Source: Odobenus rosmarus divergens (taxonomy: Eukaryota > Chordata > Mammalia > Carnivora > Odobenidae). Taken from it: 64,000 nucleotides of DNA. The notes beneath the pieces are model-generated. The model was given only the letters and a program-made list of their open reading frames with translations. It was not told where the DNA came from and did not search any database. This document shows positions 1 to 11,073 of this stretch, piece after piece. Position numbers and translations under genes: made by a program. How positions within the stretch are numbered: position 1 is the first letter of the stretch; every line of letters starts with the position of its first letter. The stretch is from the NCBI RefSeq assembly GCF_000321225.1, contig NW_004451676.1:33093-97092 (forward strand). The letters run 5' to 3'.

Positions 1-66
1 CAGCTGAATTCCTGAGACCAGACGAAATCCAGGTCTCCTACTCCTCTGCCATCTTGCTCCGCCCCC
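1..66 (-). mobile_element. L1 5'UTR start (element runs off left edge)
   Basis: Read on the minus strand, this begins with a G-run and continues into a GGAGCAAGATGGC-type start, matching almost base for base the 5' start of the L1 at 25516 (GGAGTAGGAGACC and a GGAATTCAGCT motif are shared). It is therefore the beginning of a carnivore L1 5'UTR, which normally holds the element's own internal RNA polymerase II promoter. The element reads leftwards out of the window, so its length and integrity cannot be judged. It abuts the TSD of the inverted L1 immediately to its right. Confidence 0.8.
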
Positions 67-76
67 TAAATATTTA

Positions 77-461
77 TTTTTTAAAAATTTTATTATGTTA
101 TGTTAATCACCATACATTACAGCATTAGTTTTTGATGTAGTGTTCCATGATTCACTGTTTGTGTATAACACCCATGCTCCATGCAGTACGTGCCTCCCCA
201 GTACCCACCACCAGGCTAACCCATCCTCCCACCCCCCTCCCCTCTAGAACCCTCAGTTTGTTTCTCAGAGTCCATAGTCTCTCATGGTTCGTCTCCCCCC
301 TCCGATTCCCCCCCTTCATTTTACCCTTCCTACTATCTTTTTTTTTTTTAACATATAATGTATTATTTGTTTCAGAGGTACAGGGTACGTGCTATGATGA
401 CCGCTATGAATTGTGTAAGACTGTTGAATCACAGACCTGTACTGCTGAAACAAATAAGTTT
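77..461 (-). mobile_element. 5'-truncated L1 3' end with twin-priming inversion
   Basis: Positions 77-383 are the antisense of a carnivore L1 3' end: minus-strand tail AACATAACATAATAAAA, the 'ATCAAAAACTAATG' segment, and the GAGGGTTCTAGAGGGGAGGGG block also seen in sense at 47192-47542. At about 383/384 the orientation flips. From 384 to about 456 the next-upstream L1 segment (GTGCTATG...GAATTGTGTAAG...) lies in plus orientation. A ~20-bp piece (CTGTAC..CTGAAACAAATA) occurs on both sides of the flip. The whole is bounded by the 10-bp direct repeat TAAATATTTA at 67-76 and 462-471. This is the layout expected from twin priming during L1 integration. Confidence 0.8.
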
Positions 462-463
462 TA

Positions 464-1860
464 AATATTTAAATGCAGTTAAGGAATTTAAAATTTGAAA
501 AAGAAAAAAAAATGTTTAATAATGTGTACGAGTAAGTTTACTCTATTTTAGTGTTACTGCTTACTGTAAATTCCTCAAAAAGTTATCACTTCTGGATCTT
601 TTCTCTGGTGATTCATAAAAAAGTAATTTTCCAAGAGAGCTCTAGAGCTAACTTCATTCTACTATGGGGCATGGGGTCTATGCAGCAATACATAGACCTA
701 TGCGTGGGTGTATACTTATGTATTACTTATATAATATTAAATATAAATACATATACATTTTAGTTAGAATGACTCTCAGCAAAATATCTGAGGCAGTATT
801 TTTGATTTTACATCTCTGTTGCAGTTTTGGGACTCTCATTTTCAGTTAACTGACAGGGGACAGACATGTTGAGGCAATGGAAACAGTAAAAAGTTGATAC
901 AGCTAAATAATGATCTATAAATGGGGAACAGGTGATAAAAAAGAATATATGAGTAAGCAAGGTCTAGATTAGGAAAGATTTTAGATTCCATGCCAAAGAA
1001 ATCAACTTTATTTTGTTGCAAGTGATGGTAAATTGTTTGAAGAGGGTTTACAATATAAATTTGTCTTTTTTTTTTTTTTCCATTACCATCCCAAAATGCA
1101 TGGATGCTTCTATTAATACTCAGGCAAATCTTTTCAGGAAATAATTTTTTAAACTATCTCATGTGAAGTTGTTAATGGAATAGTCCCTTTTTTAAAGAGA
1201 TATTCATAATTTAACAGGAAGTTATTGGAGATATGATGTCTTTACTCAAAGAAACAATATTTATGGATGGTAGTCACCATAAAAGAAATGTAGGATTATT
1301 GTTTGAAACAAAACATCTTCTTTTCTTTCACCCCTCAACTAAAACCCATCCTTGCCTCATTCTGTGTCTACCCCCCTTCTAAAGTATATGGAAGGTAGGT
1401 TCTACTCCAGTGACCCCTGGGAGTCCTTCACTCATTGCAGAAGATGCTGTGTTCTATGGGCATCAATCCCTAACTTCTTCCTATGTCAAGCTACATTACA
1501 AGTGCTTGGTTTATGGTGTGTCAGTGTGGGAGGTGGTCACTGCATTGCAGCATTCTCCATGGAGCATTCAGCCAGATCAAAGACCTAGTCTCTTTGCCAG
1601 TTCCCAAGGTCTTTCCAAGGGTGAAGAATAGGATCAAGGCATTTCTCATGCAACCTGTTGTGAGCCCCAAATCCCTGCTTCTAAGCAAATCTGCAGTTAA
1701 CCCAGACATATTTTTATTTTGGGGTTTTATTACTTATGTTCTTCGGAGGAAAATAAATGGATTTATATTTTTATAAGACCAACACTATTTCCCCTGACAT
1801 TAATTACAAATTAAAAACTTTATAGAGATTTTACCTTTTAAAAGATCTCAATGTTCGAAT
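464..1860. other. AT-rich stretch with no recognised gene
   Basis: Single-copy-looking AT-rich DNA. Short open frames occur but show no motif, codon bias or family resemblance. The T-run near 1064-1079 and the T-run at 1871-1891 may be remnants of retroposon tails, but I could not identify the attached bodies. Confidence 0.4.
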
Positions 1861-1891
1861 ATAATTAGGCTTTTTTTTTTTTTTTTTTTTT

Positions 1892-2258
1892 GGTTTGTTT
1901 TAATAATGTGTGAGGCCAGGAGATTCAGCAGATTATGTTCCACAGGAGGGACCAGGAGTCAAACTACTCTTCAAGGACATCAGGAATATGCTGATGAGAG
2001 GAGCACCACATCACTAAGAATGCCAGTGGTGCTCTTCTGTAAAACCAGAGCTGATGGGATGTATTGATTGAGCTTAACTCAATCAAAGTCACAAGGATAA
2101 TGGGATTCTAGCATTGTGTGTCCAGGTGGTGGCATTTTACTCCAGAAGTCAGGGGGCCAAAATTACTGTACCAACCAGCATGATCAGAAGAACAGCCAAG
2201 ATGTTTGACTGACAAAGTGTTGTAGACATGACTAGTACAGCTTGAAGTTCTCACAGTT
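1892..2258. other. Unassigned, possibly old repeat
   Basis: This segment follows a 20-nt T-run and has less AT-rich composition than its neighbours, with a text-like style (GGAGTCAAACTACTC, CAGGGGGCCAAAATTACTG) reminiscent of ancient ERV-L internal sequence. I cannot assign it from memory and see no open frame. Confidence 0.25.
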
Positions 2259-2714
2259 ATAATAGATGATATGGTATACTGAAGTATTACTCAGCCGTTA
2301 AAAATAATGAAATCTTGCATTTGCAATGACATGGATGGAACTAGAGAGTATTGTGCTAAGTGAAATAAGTCAGTCAGAGAAAGGTAAATGCCATATGATT
2401 TCACTCATATGTGGGATTTAAGAAATAAAACAGATGAACATAGAGGAAGGGAAGGAAAAATGAAATAAGATAAAAACAGAGGGAGGAAAACCATAAGAGA
2501 TTCTTAACTATAGGGAACAAACTGAGGGTTGCTGGAGGGGAGTGGGTTGAGGGGATGAGGTAACTGGGTGATAGGCATTAAGGAGGGCACTTGATGGAAT
2601 GAGCACTGGCTGTGACATGCAATTGATAAACCACTAAATTTTAGCCCTGAAACTAATAATACACTATATGTTAACTAACTTGAATTTAAATAAAATCTTT
2701 AAAAAAAAAGATCT
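2259..2714 (+). mobile_element. 5'-truncated L1 3' end (older carnivore subfamily)
   Basis: Shows the characteristic L1 terminal series: ATTACTCAGCCGTTAAAAATAA, ACATGGATGGAACTAGAGAG, GTGCTAAGTGAAATAAGTCA, CATATGATTTCACTCATATG, then a GAGGGTTGCTGGAGGGGAG 3'UTR block and an AATAAAATCTTTAAAAAAAA tail. It has no coding capacity. The 3'UTR block is a divergent version of the one in the 47192 element and matches the antisense copy at 52484-52721, so these belong to an older subfamily. Confidence 0.85.
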
Positions 2715-3065
2715 TAGTTGAAAAAAAATAGATGAGCAAGCAACCAAGTTATTGCCTAAAATCTATAAACCATAGAAAGCAAGAATGGAATTACAGAAGA
2801 ATGAGAGAAATCATCCTAGTAAAAAGTCAAGAACTAGTTCTCAATTCCTGCACCTAAGCCCACTTTCAGATCTGAGTATCCATCATCAAGATAATAAATA
2901 AAAAAACAATATTGTATCATGTGGGTGAGGAGAGTAGTGCTGTTATTACTGACTTGAAGGATGCAGAGACAGTGTCCCTATTATACATCTGTTTAACTTG
3001 GCTTTCTGGTCCCTGAAGAAATGGTGGGATCCTGCCTCATAAAGTAAAGAATATTTTTAGCTTAA

Positions 3066-3725
3066 TGAGGTACAGTTGATCCTTATTATTTATGGATTCA
3101 TTCCATATTTGCAAATTTACCTTTTCATTAAAAGGTATTTGTAACTCCAAAATTAATACTCGTGGCATTTTTGTGGTCATTTATGGGCATGCACAGAGTG
3201 GTGAAAAATTTAAGTCACCCAACACATATGTTACTAGCTGAGCTTAAACAAAACGACATTCTACTTTCTTGTTTTAGCTCTCATACTGTAAATAAGTATC
3301 CGTTTTGTGGTTTATTTAGTGATACATTAACAATTTTTTTTTTTGGTGATTTTGTTGTTTAGAATAGTCTCTAAGCATAGGGCTAAAATAGTGTCTAGTG
3401 TTCTTAAGTGCAAGAAAGCTATGATATGCCTAATGGAGAAGATACATGTGTTAGATAAGCTTCATTCAAATATGAGCTATAGTTCTGTTGGGTATGAGTT
3501 AAAAGTTAATGTATCAACAATATATATTAAATAAGTTATCTCCAAAAAGAAACACACATAAAATATGTATTTATTGGTTGATAAAAGATGTCATGACCAG
3601 AACCTCACAGAAACTTAACCCTATATTTCCTCTAGAAGTGACGGTTCAGCTAATTCAGTGTTCATGGTAACCTTACAGAAATTAACTCCTGTGCATATCA
3701 GGGAATGTCTATAGCAGCTTTGATC
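3066..3725 (+). mobile_element. Tigger-family DNA transposon relic
   Basis: Begins with a terminal-inverted-repeat-like CAGTTGATCCTTATTATTTA and ends near 3715 with a degenerate complementary end. Within it, 3343-3534 encodes a 63-codon frame with a helix-turn-helix-like pattern (a basic K-C-K-K start, 'EKIHVLDKLHSNMSYSSVGY', then 'VSTIYIK'), recalling the N-terminal DNA-binding region of pogo/Tigger transposases. No catalytic DDE region follows, so this is a shortened derivative. A second relic of what looks like the same family lies antisense at 40424-44451. Confidence 0.6.
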
Positions 3726-3799
3726 TTAGCTGCTGTGCCAAGAAATGGCATTTTTGCCAAAGCAGACTAATATGGTCTTAGATACATGATATATGGCCA

Positions 3800-6125
3800 C
3801 CAATTTGGCAAATATATTATTATTTATATTCTAACAAAAAAGGGGGGGAATTAGAAATGGTGCATTCAGTTGGGAGAGATAGCAATATTCACTTACAGTT
3901 CTATTCCAGGGCTATGTCATCCCCCCCATCTTCTCTGAATATGGTATAAAGAGAAAGTGATAACTGGGAAATCTCACAAACCATAACACTGATCAAAACA
4001 ATAAAGCAAACATGTCAGGCTGACTAAGCAAGTCAAGGGCAAGTATCCTGAAACTCTTATTAAGAACAAAGGTACTCCAGAGGGTGTTGAGATTAACCCT
4101 ATGGAATTTCAAGTACCTGCTACTTCAGAAAATTTTTAGGTGTTTAGTGGTGAGGAGTATGCCAAGATATCCCTTCTAAAATCAACAACAACAACAATAA
4201 AACATTGCTTCATCTCATATCCTCATCAGAAAGAAATAATAACCATGTCTTATACAACTCTTTGGGTTCTGGATACCATAGAGTCCACACTTAGGAATAT
4301 ACCAGCTAAAAGAGATGGCCCTGTGTGAGAAGGGTTTAGAATACAAAAAAATTGTACAAGTACAGAATGCAGTGTGACACTTGGAACATACTATTCACAG
4401 ACCCTGCTGTGTGGGATGTGACAGAGTCAGGAAAGGATAAAGTATGGATTCAATGGCAAGCACCAATGGGAGAATTATACGTAAGTCCTTTGGGGTTGGG
4501 GGCAAGGCCATTCCATCTGCAGTGGAGAGTTATATGCTTAACTCATGGGGCACCAAAAGGCCCCATATTCAGAACTTCCAGTTTTTAGGAGGATTTTATT
4601 TGGCCTATCAAATTTTGCATTTGGAAAGGTCCAACAGCAGTCTATAGATCCAGGGTCGAGGAAAAACAAGATCAAATCTATGAGTAGGAGGCAGAAGTAG
4701 CCATGAGTATCCCAGAAGACCATGGCACCTACCATGATTTTACCTTCCTCTATGACCATTGGAAAAGGGAAGAAAAAAACCTGAGACTGGTTTGTTGTTG
4801 AGTCAGCTTGGGTACAAGCCCTAAAGAGATGGCAGCTCCACTGCTGTCACATTCAGGGGAGGCCCTAAAAGATAATTAAGATTAAAAAATTTCCTAGTGG
4901 GCAGAGCTATAAGTGATACACCTGGTAATCTACCTTATGTTGAAAGAAAAATGGGCTGAGATAACAATATGTTTAGATTCCTGGGAAGTGTTTAATGGCA
5001 GGAGGCTGGAAAGAAAAATATTGTAGGATCAGAGGGTATAGGCATGTAAGCAAACATATGAGAGTGAGTATGAAGTATGAAGATATGTATTTACATGTTA
5101 ATGCCTACCAAATGTAAACATCAGACTTAACATCCAAGTAGAATTAATATTAGTTTATCTTCATTGGATATCTCAGATCAGGCATGACACATGAATAAAG
5201 TGGCCATAGTGGCATATATGAAATGTATGTGTGAACCCAATAGCACTGACTCCCATTTACTGAGATGAATATGACTAATGTCTCTGAATATTCAACTGCC
5301 ACCTATTGAGACCAATGGTGAGACCCTAATGCAACATTTCTTGAGGCTCATCTGGTCACTATTGGCAAGTACTCTATTATTAGGCATCTTGTGTTCCAAA
5401 AGGACCATCAGTTTGTCCTCCAGAAATAGATACTTCTGGATATGGTTTTTCCTTTCCAGCCCAGAGTCTCAGTCAGCATCAATACCCAGGGACTTATTAA
5501 AAGACTGCTTTACAGATATAGAATCCCACATAACAGAGCATCTAATCAAGGGGCCCACTACACAGAGAATGAGGTGTGAGAGTAGACCATAATCACAGGA
5601 TCCACTGCCCAACTAGAGGCACATGTGAAGAATTCACTTGGAGGAAATATTCTAAATGACGAGTGTCTTCAGAATCCAGCATATACACCAACCCAGAGGT
5701 TTCTACAGCATCCAGGATCTCAAGAAAAAGAACCAACTGTCAAAAGGAGTGCTGGGTTTTTGGAACCAAGTGGCAAAAGAGGTGCTGGACACACCTACAA
5801 ACAATCTTAATGATCAATTAGGAAACTTGGGTTATTTGTTTCTGCAATTCAGAGCTCCCCAAAGGGGTTACTACAAGATTACCATTGATCTACAAACTAC
5901 AACTATTGCCAGTGTTCTTTGGATATTTTTTGATCCAGAAACCTGAAGGTAAAAAGAAAAGTTGTCATCTGAGCAAGGGTAATTGAACCTGATCGGCAGG
6001 AGAAGATATGATTGCCTTTATAGAACAGAAACAAAACATGTATGAAATCTCACTTTCTACTTGTCTTATGTCTCTTGATACTGCTTGCATTATTATAACT
6101 GTGACTAGACACATGTCAAACCTAT
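3800..6125 (+). mobile_element. Ancient ERV-L-type (class III) internal relic
   Basis: A long, non-AT-rich, heavily mutated stretch. Conceptual translation around 5430-5585 gives, in two frames separated by a frameshift, short pieces resembling the integrase core of ERV-L elements, and 5820-6020 resembles the downstream end of that polyprotein. Stops and frameshifts occur throughout, for example the short frames at 5278-5592 and 5656-5946. I saw no flanking LTRs, and the L1 tail at 6136 interrupts its 3' side. It is a defective fossil with no coding capacity. Upstream limits are uncertain; the part before 4200 is included on composition only. Confidence 0.5.
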
Positions 6126-6135
6126 GCCCTGAGAA

Positions 6136-6722
6136 GGGTACCAATTACTAACTCAAAAAGATATATCCACCCTTAAGTTTATTATAGCATTATTTACAAT
6201 AGACAAGATATGCAAGCAACCCAAATGTCCAGTGATAGATGAATGGACAAAGAAGATATTGTGTACATATACAATGGAATTACTCAGCCACAAAAAAAAG
6301 GATGAGATTTTGCCATTTGTTACAACATGGATGGACCTAGAGAGTGTTATGCTAAGTGTCAGACTGAGAAAGACAAAAACCATATGATTTGCTGTGGAAT
6401 CTAAAAAAACAAAAGAAATGAGTAAACAAACAAAAAGCAGAATCAGATCTGTAAACACAGAGAACAAGCTAATGATTATCATAGGGGAGGGAGGAGGGGG
6501 AGGGGCAGGATGGGTGAAGGGGAGTGGGAGATACAGGCTTCCAATTACAGAATGAATTAATTATGGAAATAAAAGGTACAGCATAGGGAAACAGCCAATA
6601 GTACTGTAATAGCATTGTAAGGTGTCAGATGGTAGCCAGTGGTGAGCATAGCATAACGTACAGAGATGTAGAATCTCTATATAACATTGTGTGTCAACCA
6701 TATTGAAAAATAAATAAATAAA
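6136..6722 (+). mobile_element. 5'-truncated L1 3' end
   Basis: Contains L1 C-terminal/3'UTR landmarks: GCATTATTTACAATAGACAA, CAACCCAAATGTCCAGTGAT, ATGAATGGACAAAGAAGAT, ACATGGATGGACCTAGAGAG. A G-rich stretch follows (6483-6535), then ACATTGTGTGTCAACC and an AATAAATAAATAAAA tail. The 3'UTR differs from the younger carnivore L1 3'UTR at 47192, so this is an older mammalian L1 lineage. It sits directly after the ERV-L relic. Confidence 0.8.
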
Positions 6723-7486
6723 ATTGCAAAATAAAATGAATATATTTGATAAAATTAACATGATTCTAATAGTCATTAAAAAAACCCCTGGGAGTAATAT
6801 AATATCATCTTTTAAAATAAAACAAATTATTGCAAATATTTGCAAAAAAGAAAAATGAAGGTTTCTGTCATCCCACCGAAAATAAAGACCCATTGAGATG
6901 AGAGCTGAAGATAAAGGAAATTTAAAAAGAATAGGGAAGGATGGAAAGAATGGATAACATTTGCAGATTCACAACCCACTACAGCAACAGAGATCAGAGT
7001 TTATTTTACTTATTAAACTTTCTTCTCTATATTTCCTCCCAGAAGGAGAGGTTCAAGGGAACCATGAAGGAGCTGCTTGGCAATGCCTGCGAGAAATGCA
7101 TTTGTGTGGGACAAATGGTGGACTGTGGCAGCAGTAAACATATGCTGCTCAATTTCCATCAATACGAATGGTTCCAGGGAGCACAGTTGACCAATGGCCC
7201 TACTACCACCCTTGTGAAACCACCACAATGTTCACACCAAGACTACACTTTCACCAGGCTGCAGTCAGTCAATGACTGAGCATGGCAGGCTGCCACTGCT
7301 GGCCCATGTCTGCAGGATATGTTCTTAAAATGAGCAATTCTGGCTCTGGGAACGCCCCCCACTAATCTGTTAAAAACTCTCTTAGAATTGCCCAGTAGTC
7401 TGAGACTCTTCTTGCTCAATCCTTTCCTATACTGCCATCAGATCTCCGACATAATAGGAAGCTTTGTCCTGAGTACCCCCTCTATT
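6723..7486. other. No gene; right half possibly LTR-like
   Basis: 6723-6940 is AT-rich with nothing recognisable. From about 7030 to 7486 the composition turns balanced with CpG and CCACC-rich text, and 6941-7279 is open for 112 codons on the plus strand. The peptide has several cysteines but matches no family I know. The end (7300-7480) resembles an LTR in style, without a clear TG..CA boundary. Confidence 0.3.
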
Positions 7487-7598
7487 TTTTTTTTTAAGAT
7501 TTTTTTTAAGGTAATCTCTACACCCAACATGGGGCTTGAATTTACAACCCCAAGATCAAGAGTTGCATGTTCTACCGGCTGAGCCAGCCACGTGCCCC
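7487..7598 (-). repeat. CAN SINE, short tRNA-type subfamily
   Basis: Minus-strand reading gives the tRNA-like head GGGGCACGTGGCTGGCTC, an A-box/B-box-bearing body (GAACATGCAACTCTTGATC) and a short A-rich tail (the T-run at 7487-7510). It lacks the CT-rich middle of the longer form, so it belongs to the short subfamily, like the one at 11074. Confidence 0.85.
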
Positions 7599-7685
7599 TA
7601 CTTTATTCTTAACAGAATATCACCCCATGAAATTTTTGCCCCTGCTTTACTCTTAACAGAATATTACCCAATGAATAATTTTTAG
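7595..7685. repeat. 44-bp tandem duplication
   Basis: Two adjacent copies with a 44-nt period: CCCCTACTTTATTCTTAACA... from 7595 and CCCCTGCTTTACTCTTAACA... from 7639. The repeat unit includes the last CCCCT of the neighbouring SINE head, so the duplication happened after that SINE inserted. The copies differ at several positions, so it is not recent. Confidence 0.75.
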
Positions 7686-7897
7686 AAAAAATTTATTTAT
7701 TCATTCGAGAGAGAGAATGAGAGAACAAGCAGGAGGAGCAGAGGAAGAGGGAGAGAGAATCTCAAGCAGACTCTGAGCTGAGCACGGAGCCTGATGTGGG
7801 GCTTGACATGGGGCTCAATCTTATGACCCTGAGATCACGACCTGAGCTAAAACCAAGAGTCGGATACTTAACCAACTGTGCGACCCAGGCACCCCAA
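7686..7897 (-). repeat. CAN SINE, long type
   Basis: Minus strand: GGGGTGCCTGGGTCGCACAG head, TCAGGTCGTGATCTCAGGG B-box region, CTCAGAGTCTGCTTGAGATT, then a CTCTCTC tract and A-rich tail. It is diverged from the youngest copies in the window, with an internal TGGGGCTTGACA/TGGGGCTCAAT partial duplication at 7797-7820. Confidence 0.9.
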
Positions 7898-8755
7898 ATT
7901 TTTTGCATTTTTAACACTATCTTGGTGTCTACTTCTCTTCTCATAAGACCTTAATTAATATAATGACTAACTGCTGAATTGTTTACTATGTGTCAAATGA
8001 AGCTTATAAAGCGTGCCTCATCTCACATTTTAATATAGCAGTGTAAATACGTTCATTGCTTGACTTTGCCCCTAGAAATTTTTGCTAGACAACACTTTTT
8101 TTCTTTTAAAAGTGGTTACCTCAAAGTTGTAGACAACTGCAGTAAATATGTTTTGGAAAGTACCAGAATGTTCTGGAATGTATTGTTGAAAACTTGTATA
8201 ATATGTAAATCAGTCATATAACATATGTAAGGAGCTACATATCACTGAGTGTAATCAATCAGAATATGGTTGATGCAACAAGAGACCAATAAAATGTTAG
8301 ATGCACTCTAAAGTCTCAGGATCCTTCCAGTTGGCATATAAGCTAACCTTGCTAAATAACACCAAACATTTACTCTCTGGTTCAAAAGGTGTTGAGTTAG
8401 CTGCAGACTGCCAAACACTGATCATAAGACTACTTCAATCCCTTGTGTTGATATCCACAAGCAGTGGTCATTTGATGCACTTGCTAGGGTCAAGGCTGGG
8501 GTTAGGGCTGGGGTTGGGAGAGAGGCCAAGAGAGAAAGACAGAGAGACAAAGACAGAGATAGAGCCCAGTCCATTCCCTGGACCAAATACTGCATATCAT
8601 CCACTCCTTTTTCCATGGTTGAGAGTCACTGCTTGAAGCATACTGAAGGAAAATGAATAGAAGGTGATCCAGGGAAGTAGTGTTTATTGTTTGCTTCCTT
8701 AGGTGTTACTTCCTGACATCTTAACCTGGGTCTTTCTGTGGACCTCAGGGTGTTG
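7898..8755. other. No recognised gene; degenerate G-rich patch
   Basis: No repeat or gene is recognised. At 8488-8525 there is a patch of GGCTGGGGTTAGGGCTGGGG-like text, followed by an AGAGAGACAAAGACAGAG purine run (8527-8562). The 111-codon open frame at 8301-8636 arises from this low-complexity sequence and has no recognisable domain. Confidence 0.35.
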
Positions 8756-8759
8756 TTAA

Positions 8760-9160
8760 CCAGAATAATGAAAGTGGATACATAAATTACAGTGTATCCT
8801 ATAATAGGATATTAAATCCACAAATAAAATTAAATATAATTAAACACACTAAACTACATAAATCTCACAAGCAATATTAAACAAAAAACAAGTCACAAAA
8901 GAAAATATAATTTGATATTCATTTAAATGAAATTTAAAATAGGTAAAAATGAAACCATTTTTGGATTATTTGGAAAAACTTTCAAAAATCAAGACAAAGA
9001 TCATCACAAAAGTCAAGATGGTGGTTAACTCTAGGGACAGTGAGAGGGATGTAATCAAATACAGTTAACTAGGTGTTCATTTCATATTCTTTGACTATAC
9101 ATATATACATATTATGCACTCTGCATGATTATTTCTTAATAAAGTTTACATTGGATAATA
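8760..9160 (+). mobile_element. Probable old L1 3' end
   Basis: Contains a sequence of the form 'CAAGATGGTGGTTAACTCTAGGG...GAGAGGGATGTAATCAAA...GTGTTCATTTCATATTC...TTATGCACTCTGCATG...AATAAAGTTTACA', which follows the order of the 3'UTR of ancient mammalian L1 subfamilies. No coding capacity. The 5' limit is vague. Confidence 0.5.
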
Positions 9161-9257
9161 ACACAAAATTTTATGGACACTATGTTCTCTGTCATATTAA
9201 GAATGCTTGAAATATAATACTGAAGGAATACATATGATTAATAAAAACCAGGTTTTA

Positions 9258-9434
9258 GGGGACACCTGGGTGGTTGAGTCAGTTAAGCATCTGCCTTCGG
9301 CTAGGGTCATGATCCTAGGGTCCTGGGATAGAGCCCCATGTTGGGCTCCCTGTTATTAGGGAACCTGCTTCTCCTTCTGCCCCTCCCCCTGCTCATGCTC
9401 TCTCTCTCAAAAAAATAAATAAAATAAAATAAAA
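9258..9434 (+). repeat. CAN SINE with 9-bp TSD
   Basis: Head GGGGACACCTGGGTGGTTGA, B-box region, CTGCTTCTCCTTCTGCCCC middle, CTCTCTCTC tract and AAATAAATAAAATAAAATAAAA tail. It is flanked by CAGGTTTTA at 9249-9257 and 9435-9443. It inserted beyond the end of the old L1. Confidence 0.95.
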
Positions 9435-9443
9435 CAGGTTTTA

Positions 9444-10787
9444 AGAAGCAACTTACTCTGGAGTTAGAAATATGAAAACAATCTCAATTACTTTTTATGG
9501 GGAAAATATCTAAAACTATACACAAACACACATACACACAGAGAATGATACATTTAAAAAATTGAAGGTGATAAAAGTTTTTGTTTCATTATCTAATAAT
9601 ACCCATGTTCTATTTACTCCTTAGAAAGCTGACTCTACACACATGCATTCTCCTAGCTACCACAAACTGAAATTATGTAACATTCAGTGGTATCAGCCAT
9701 GGTCTCAGATTGGTTCATGTGATTATTTCCTGGGGTAGATAGCTGAAATTTGGACCCTTGGGGAATTGGATCATTTGATGTGACAATTGTACAATTTTGA
9801 AGTAATTCCCTCTGAGAACAGTACAGGGAAAATTTTCACTGTATATAAAATGAGTTGATGGGCTCCCTGGAAGTGAGAGGAGATAGGAAGGAAAGATTAA
9901 GGTTATTAAAAGGTGTAATAAAATCCAACTTTACTCCTTGCCTTGTTTTGCTAGAAACTTTCTATTGGCCATCAAACTGGACTTCTGAATCAGGTAGAGG
10001 AATTAAATCTACTCTAATTCTTTTCAACACATTCACGTTCCTTGACTAAAATGGCACTTTAAAATGTTGGTTTAAAAAAAGGAGCAGCAATAAAAGAAGC
10101 ATATTTATTGAGCCATTGGACAAAGAAGGAAAGAAAAGAAATGACATGAACTATTGATCCTTCAAGTTTCTCTTTATGTCTGCATTTGCAGACCGTTGAC
10201 TCAGACATTCTCCATTGGGAAGGATACAGGGTACAGCAGCTAGGGAATTAAAGATCGATGTTTGACCAAGACTGTCACCTGGCTTCTGCTTGCTTTTTTC
10301 TGTACATTTCTCAGAAAATTTATAGAGTTCACCTTATCACTGGGGAAGATGTATAACATATTAGTCACAAACCCAATCAGTGCTTCCCCACTTATTATAC
10401 TTCTACTTCTACCCTTTCTCTTGAAATTTTTCATTTGTAAGTAACTCATCTCTTCAAGATGAATTCAGAAATAATTACTTATTTTATGTTTGCTTATTTT
10501 TTCTAAGACTCACTAAAAAATGTAAACAGCAATTATAAGAAATGAGATTCTCCTTTAAAAAAAAAAAAGAACCTGTTATGCATAGATGTGTGACAATCGT
10601 ATCTATAGTAGATAACACAGCATAATCTTCTCATTACCTGTCAGGGGCTTCATCCCATGCATGGCTGACTGATCCAGGGATGTATATCAGACCTAAGGTT
10701 AAACATCATACCCAAGCCTAGTAATTAGATTATTTCTTCTCAGAATTTGAAATGCAGAGGTCTGAGTCACCCTAAGGCTAGCTTTTA
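9444..10787. other. No recognised gene
   Basis: Mixed AT-rich DNA without repeat landmarks I can name. An A-run at 10558-10569 and an overlapping pair of short open frames on opposite strands (10240-10449) are the only structures; neither has protein-like character. Confidence 0.4.
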
Positions 10788-11013
10788 TTTATTTTTTAAA
10801 AAATTTATTTGAGAGAGAGAAAGAGAGAGTGTGTGCACGTGCACACTAGCGGGGGAGGGGCAGAGGGACAGGGAGAGAGACTCAAGCAGACTCTGGGCTG
10901 AGAGTGGAGCCCAACACAGGGCTTGATCTCCTGACCCTGAGATCATGACCTGAGCCAAAACCAAGAGTCAGATGCTTAACTGACTGTGCCACCCAGGTGC
11001 CCCTCTAAAGCTA
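10788..11013 (-). repeat. CAN SINE with 11-bp TSD
   Basis: Minus strand: GGGGCACCTGGGTGGCACAG head, tRNA-like B-box, CAGAGTCTGCTTGAGTC and CT-rich tract. The flanking direct repeat GCTAGCTTTTA lies at 10777-10787 and 11014-11024. A GTGTGCACGTGCACAC palindrome at 10831-10847 is an internal variation of this copy. Confidence 0.93.
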
Positions 11014-11073
11014 GCTAGCTTTTAGAGGAATTCCATTACCTGATGCTGACATTCCAAAAATGCTTAGATGCCT

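Noticed and set aside
6941..7279. 112-codon plus-strand frame as a small cysteine-rich gene
   Set aside because: No family resemblance, no signal peptide and LTR-like surroundings; kept only as unassigned sequence.
7595..7685. CRISPR-like direct repeats
   Set aside because: Only two adjacent units without spacers, in a mammalian genome; a simple tandem duplication.
8488..8525. Interstitial telomere-like repeat (GGGGTTAGGGCTGGGG text)
   Set aside because: Only a few degenerate units with no regular 6-bp period; more likely low-complexity G-rich sequence.
8301..8636. 111-codon plus-strand frame
   Set aside because: Built from a degenerate GGGTTA/GAGACA patch; low complexity rather than protein-like.
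9258..9434. tRNA genes suggested by A/B-box-like heads
   Set aside because: All occurrences are in CAN SINE heads with A-rich tails and TSDs. None forms a credible intact tRNA.
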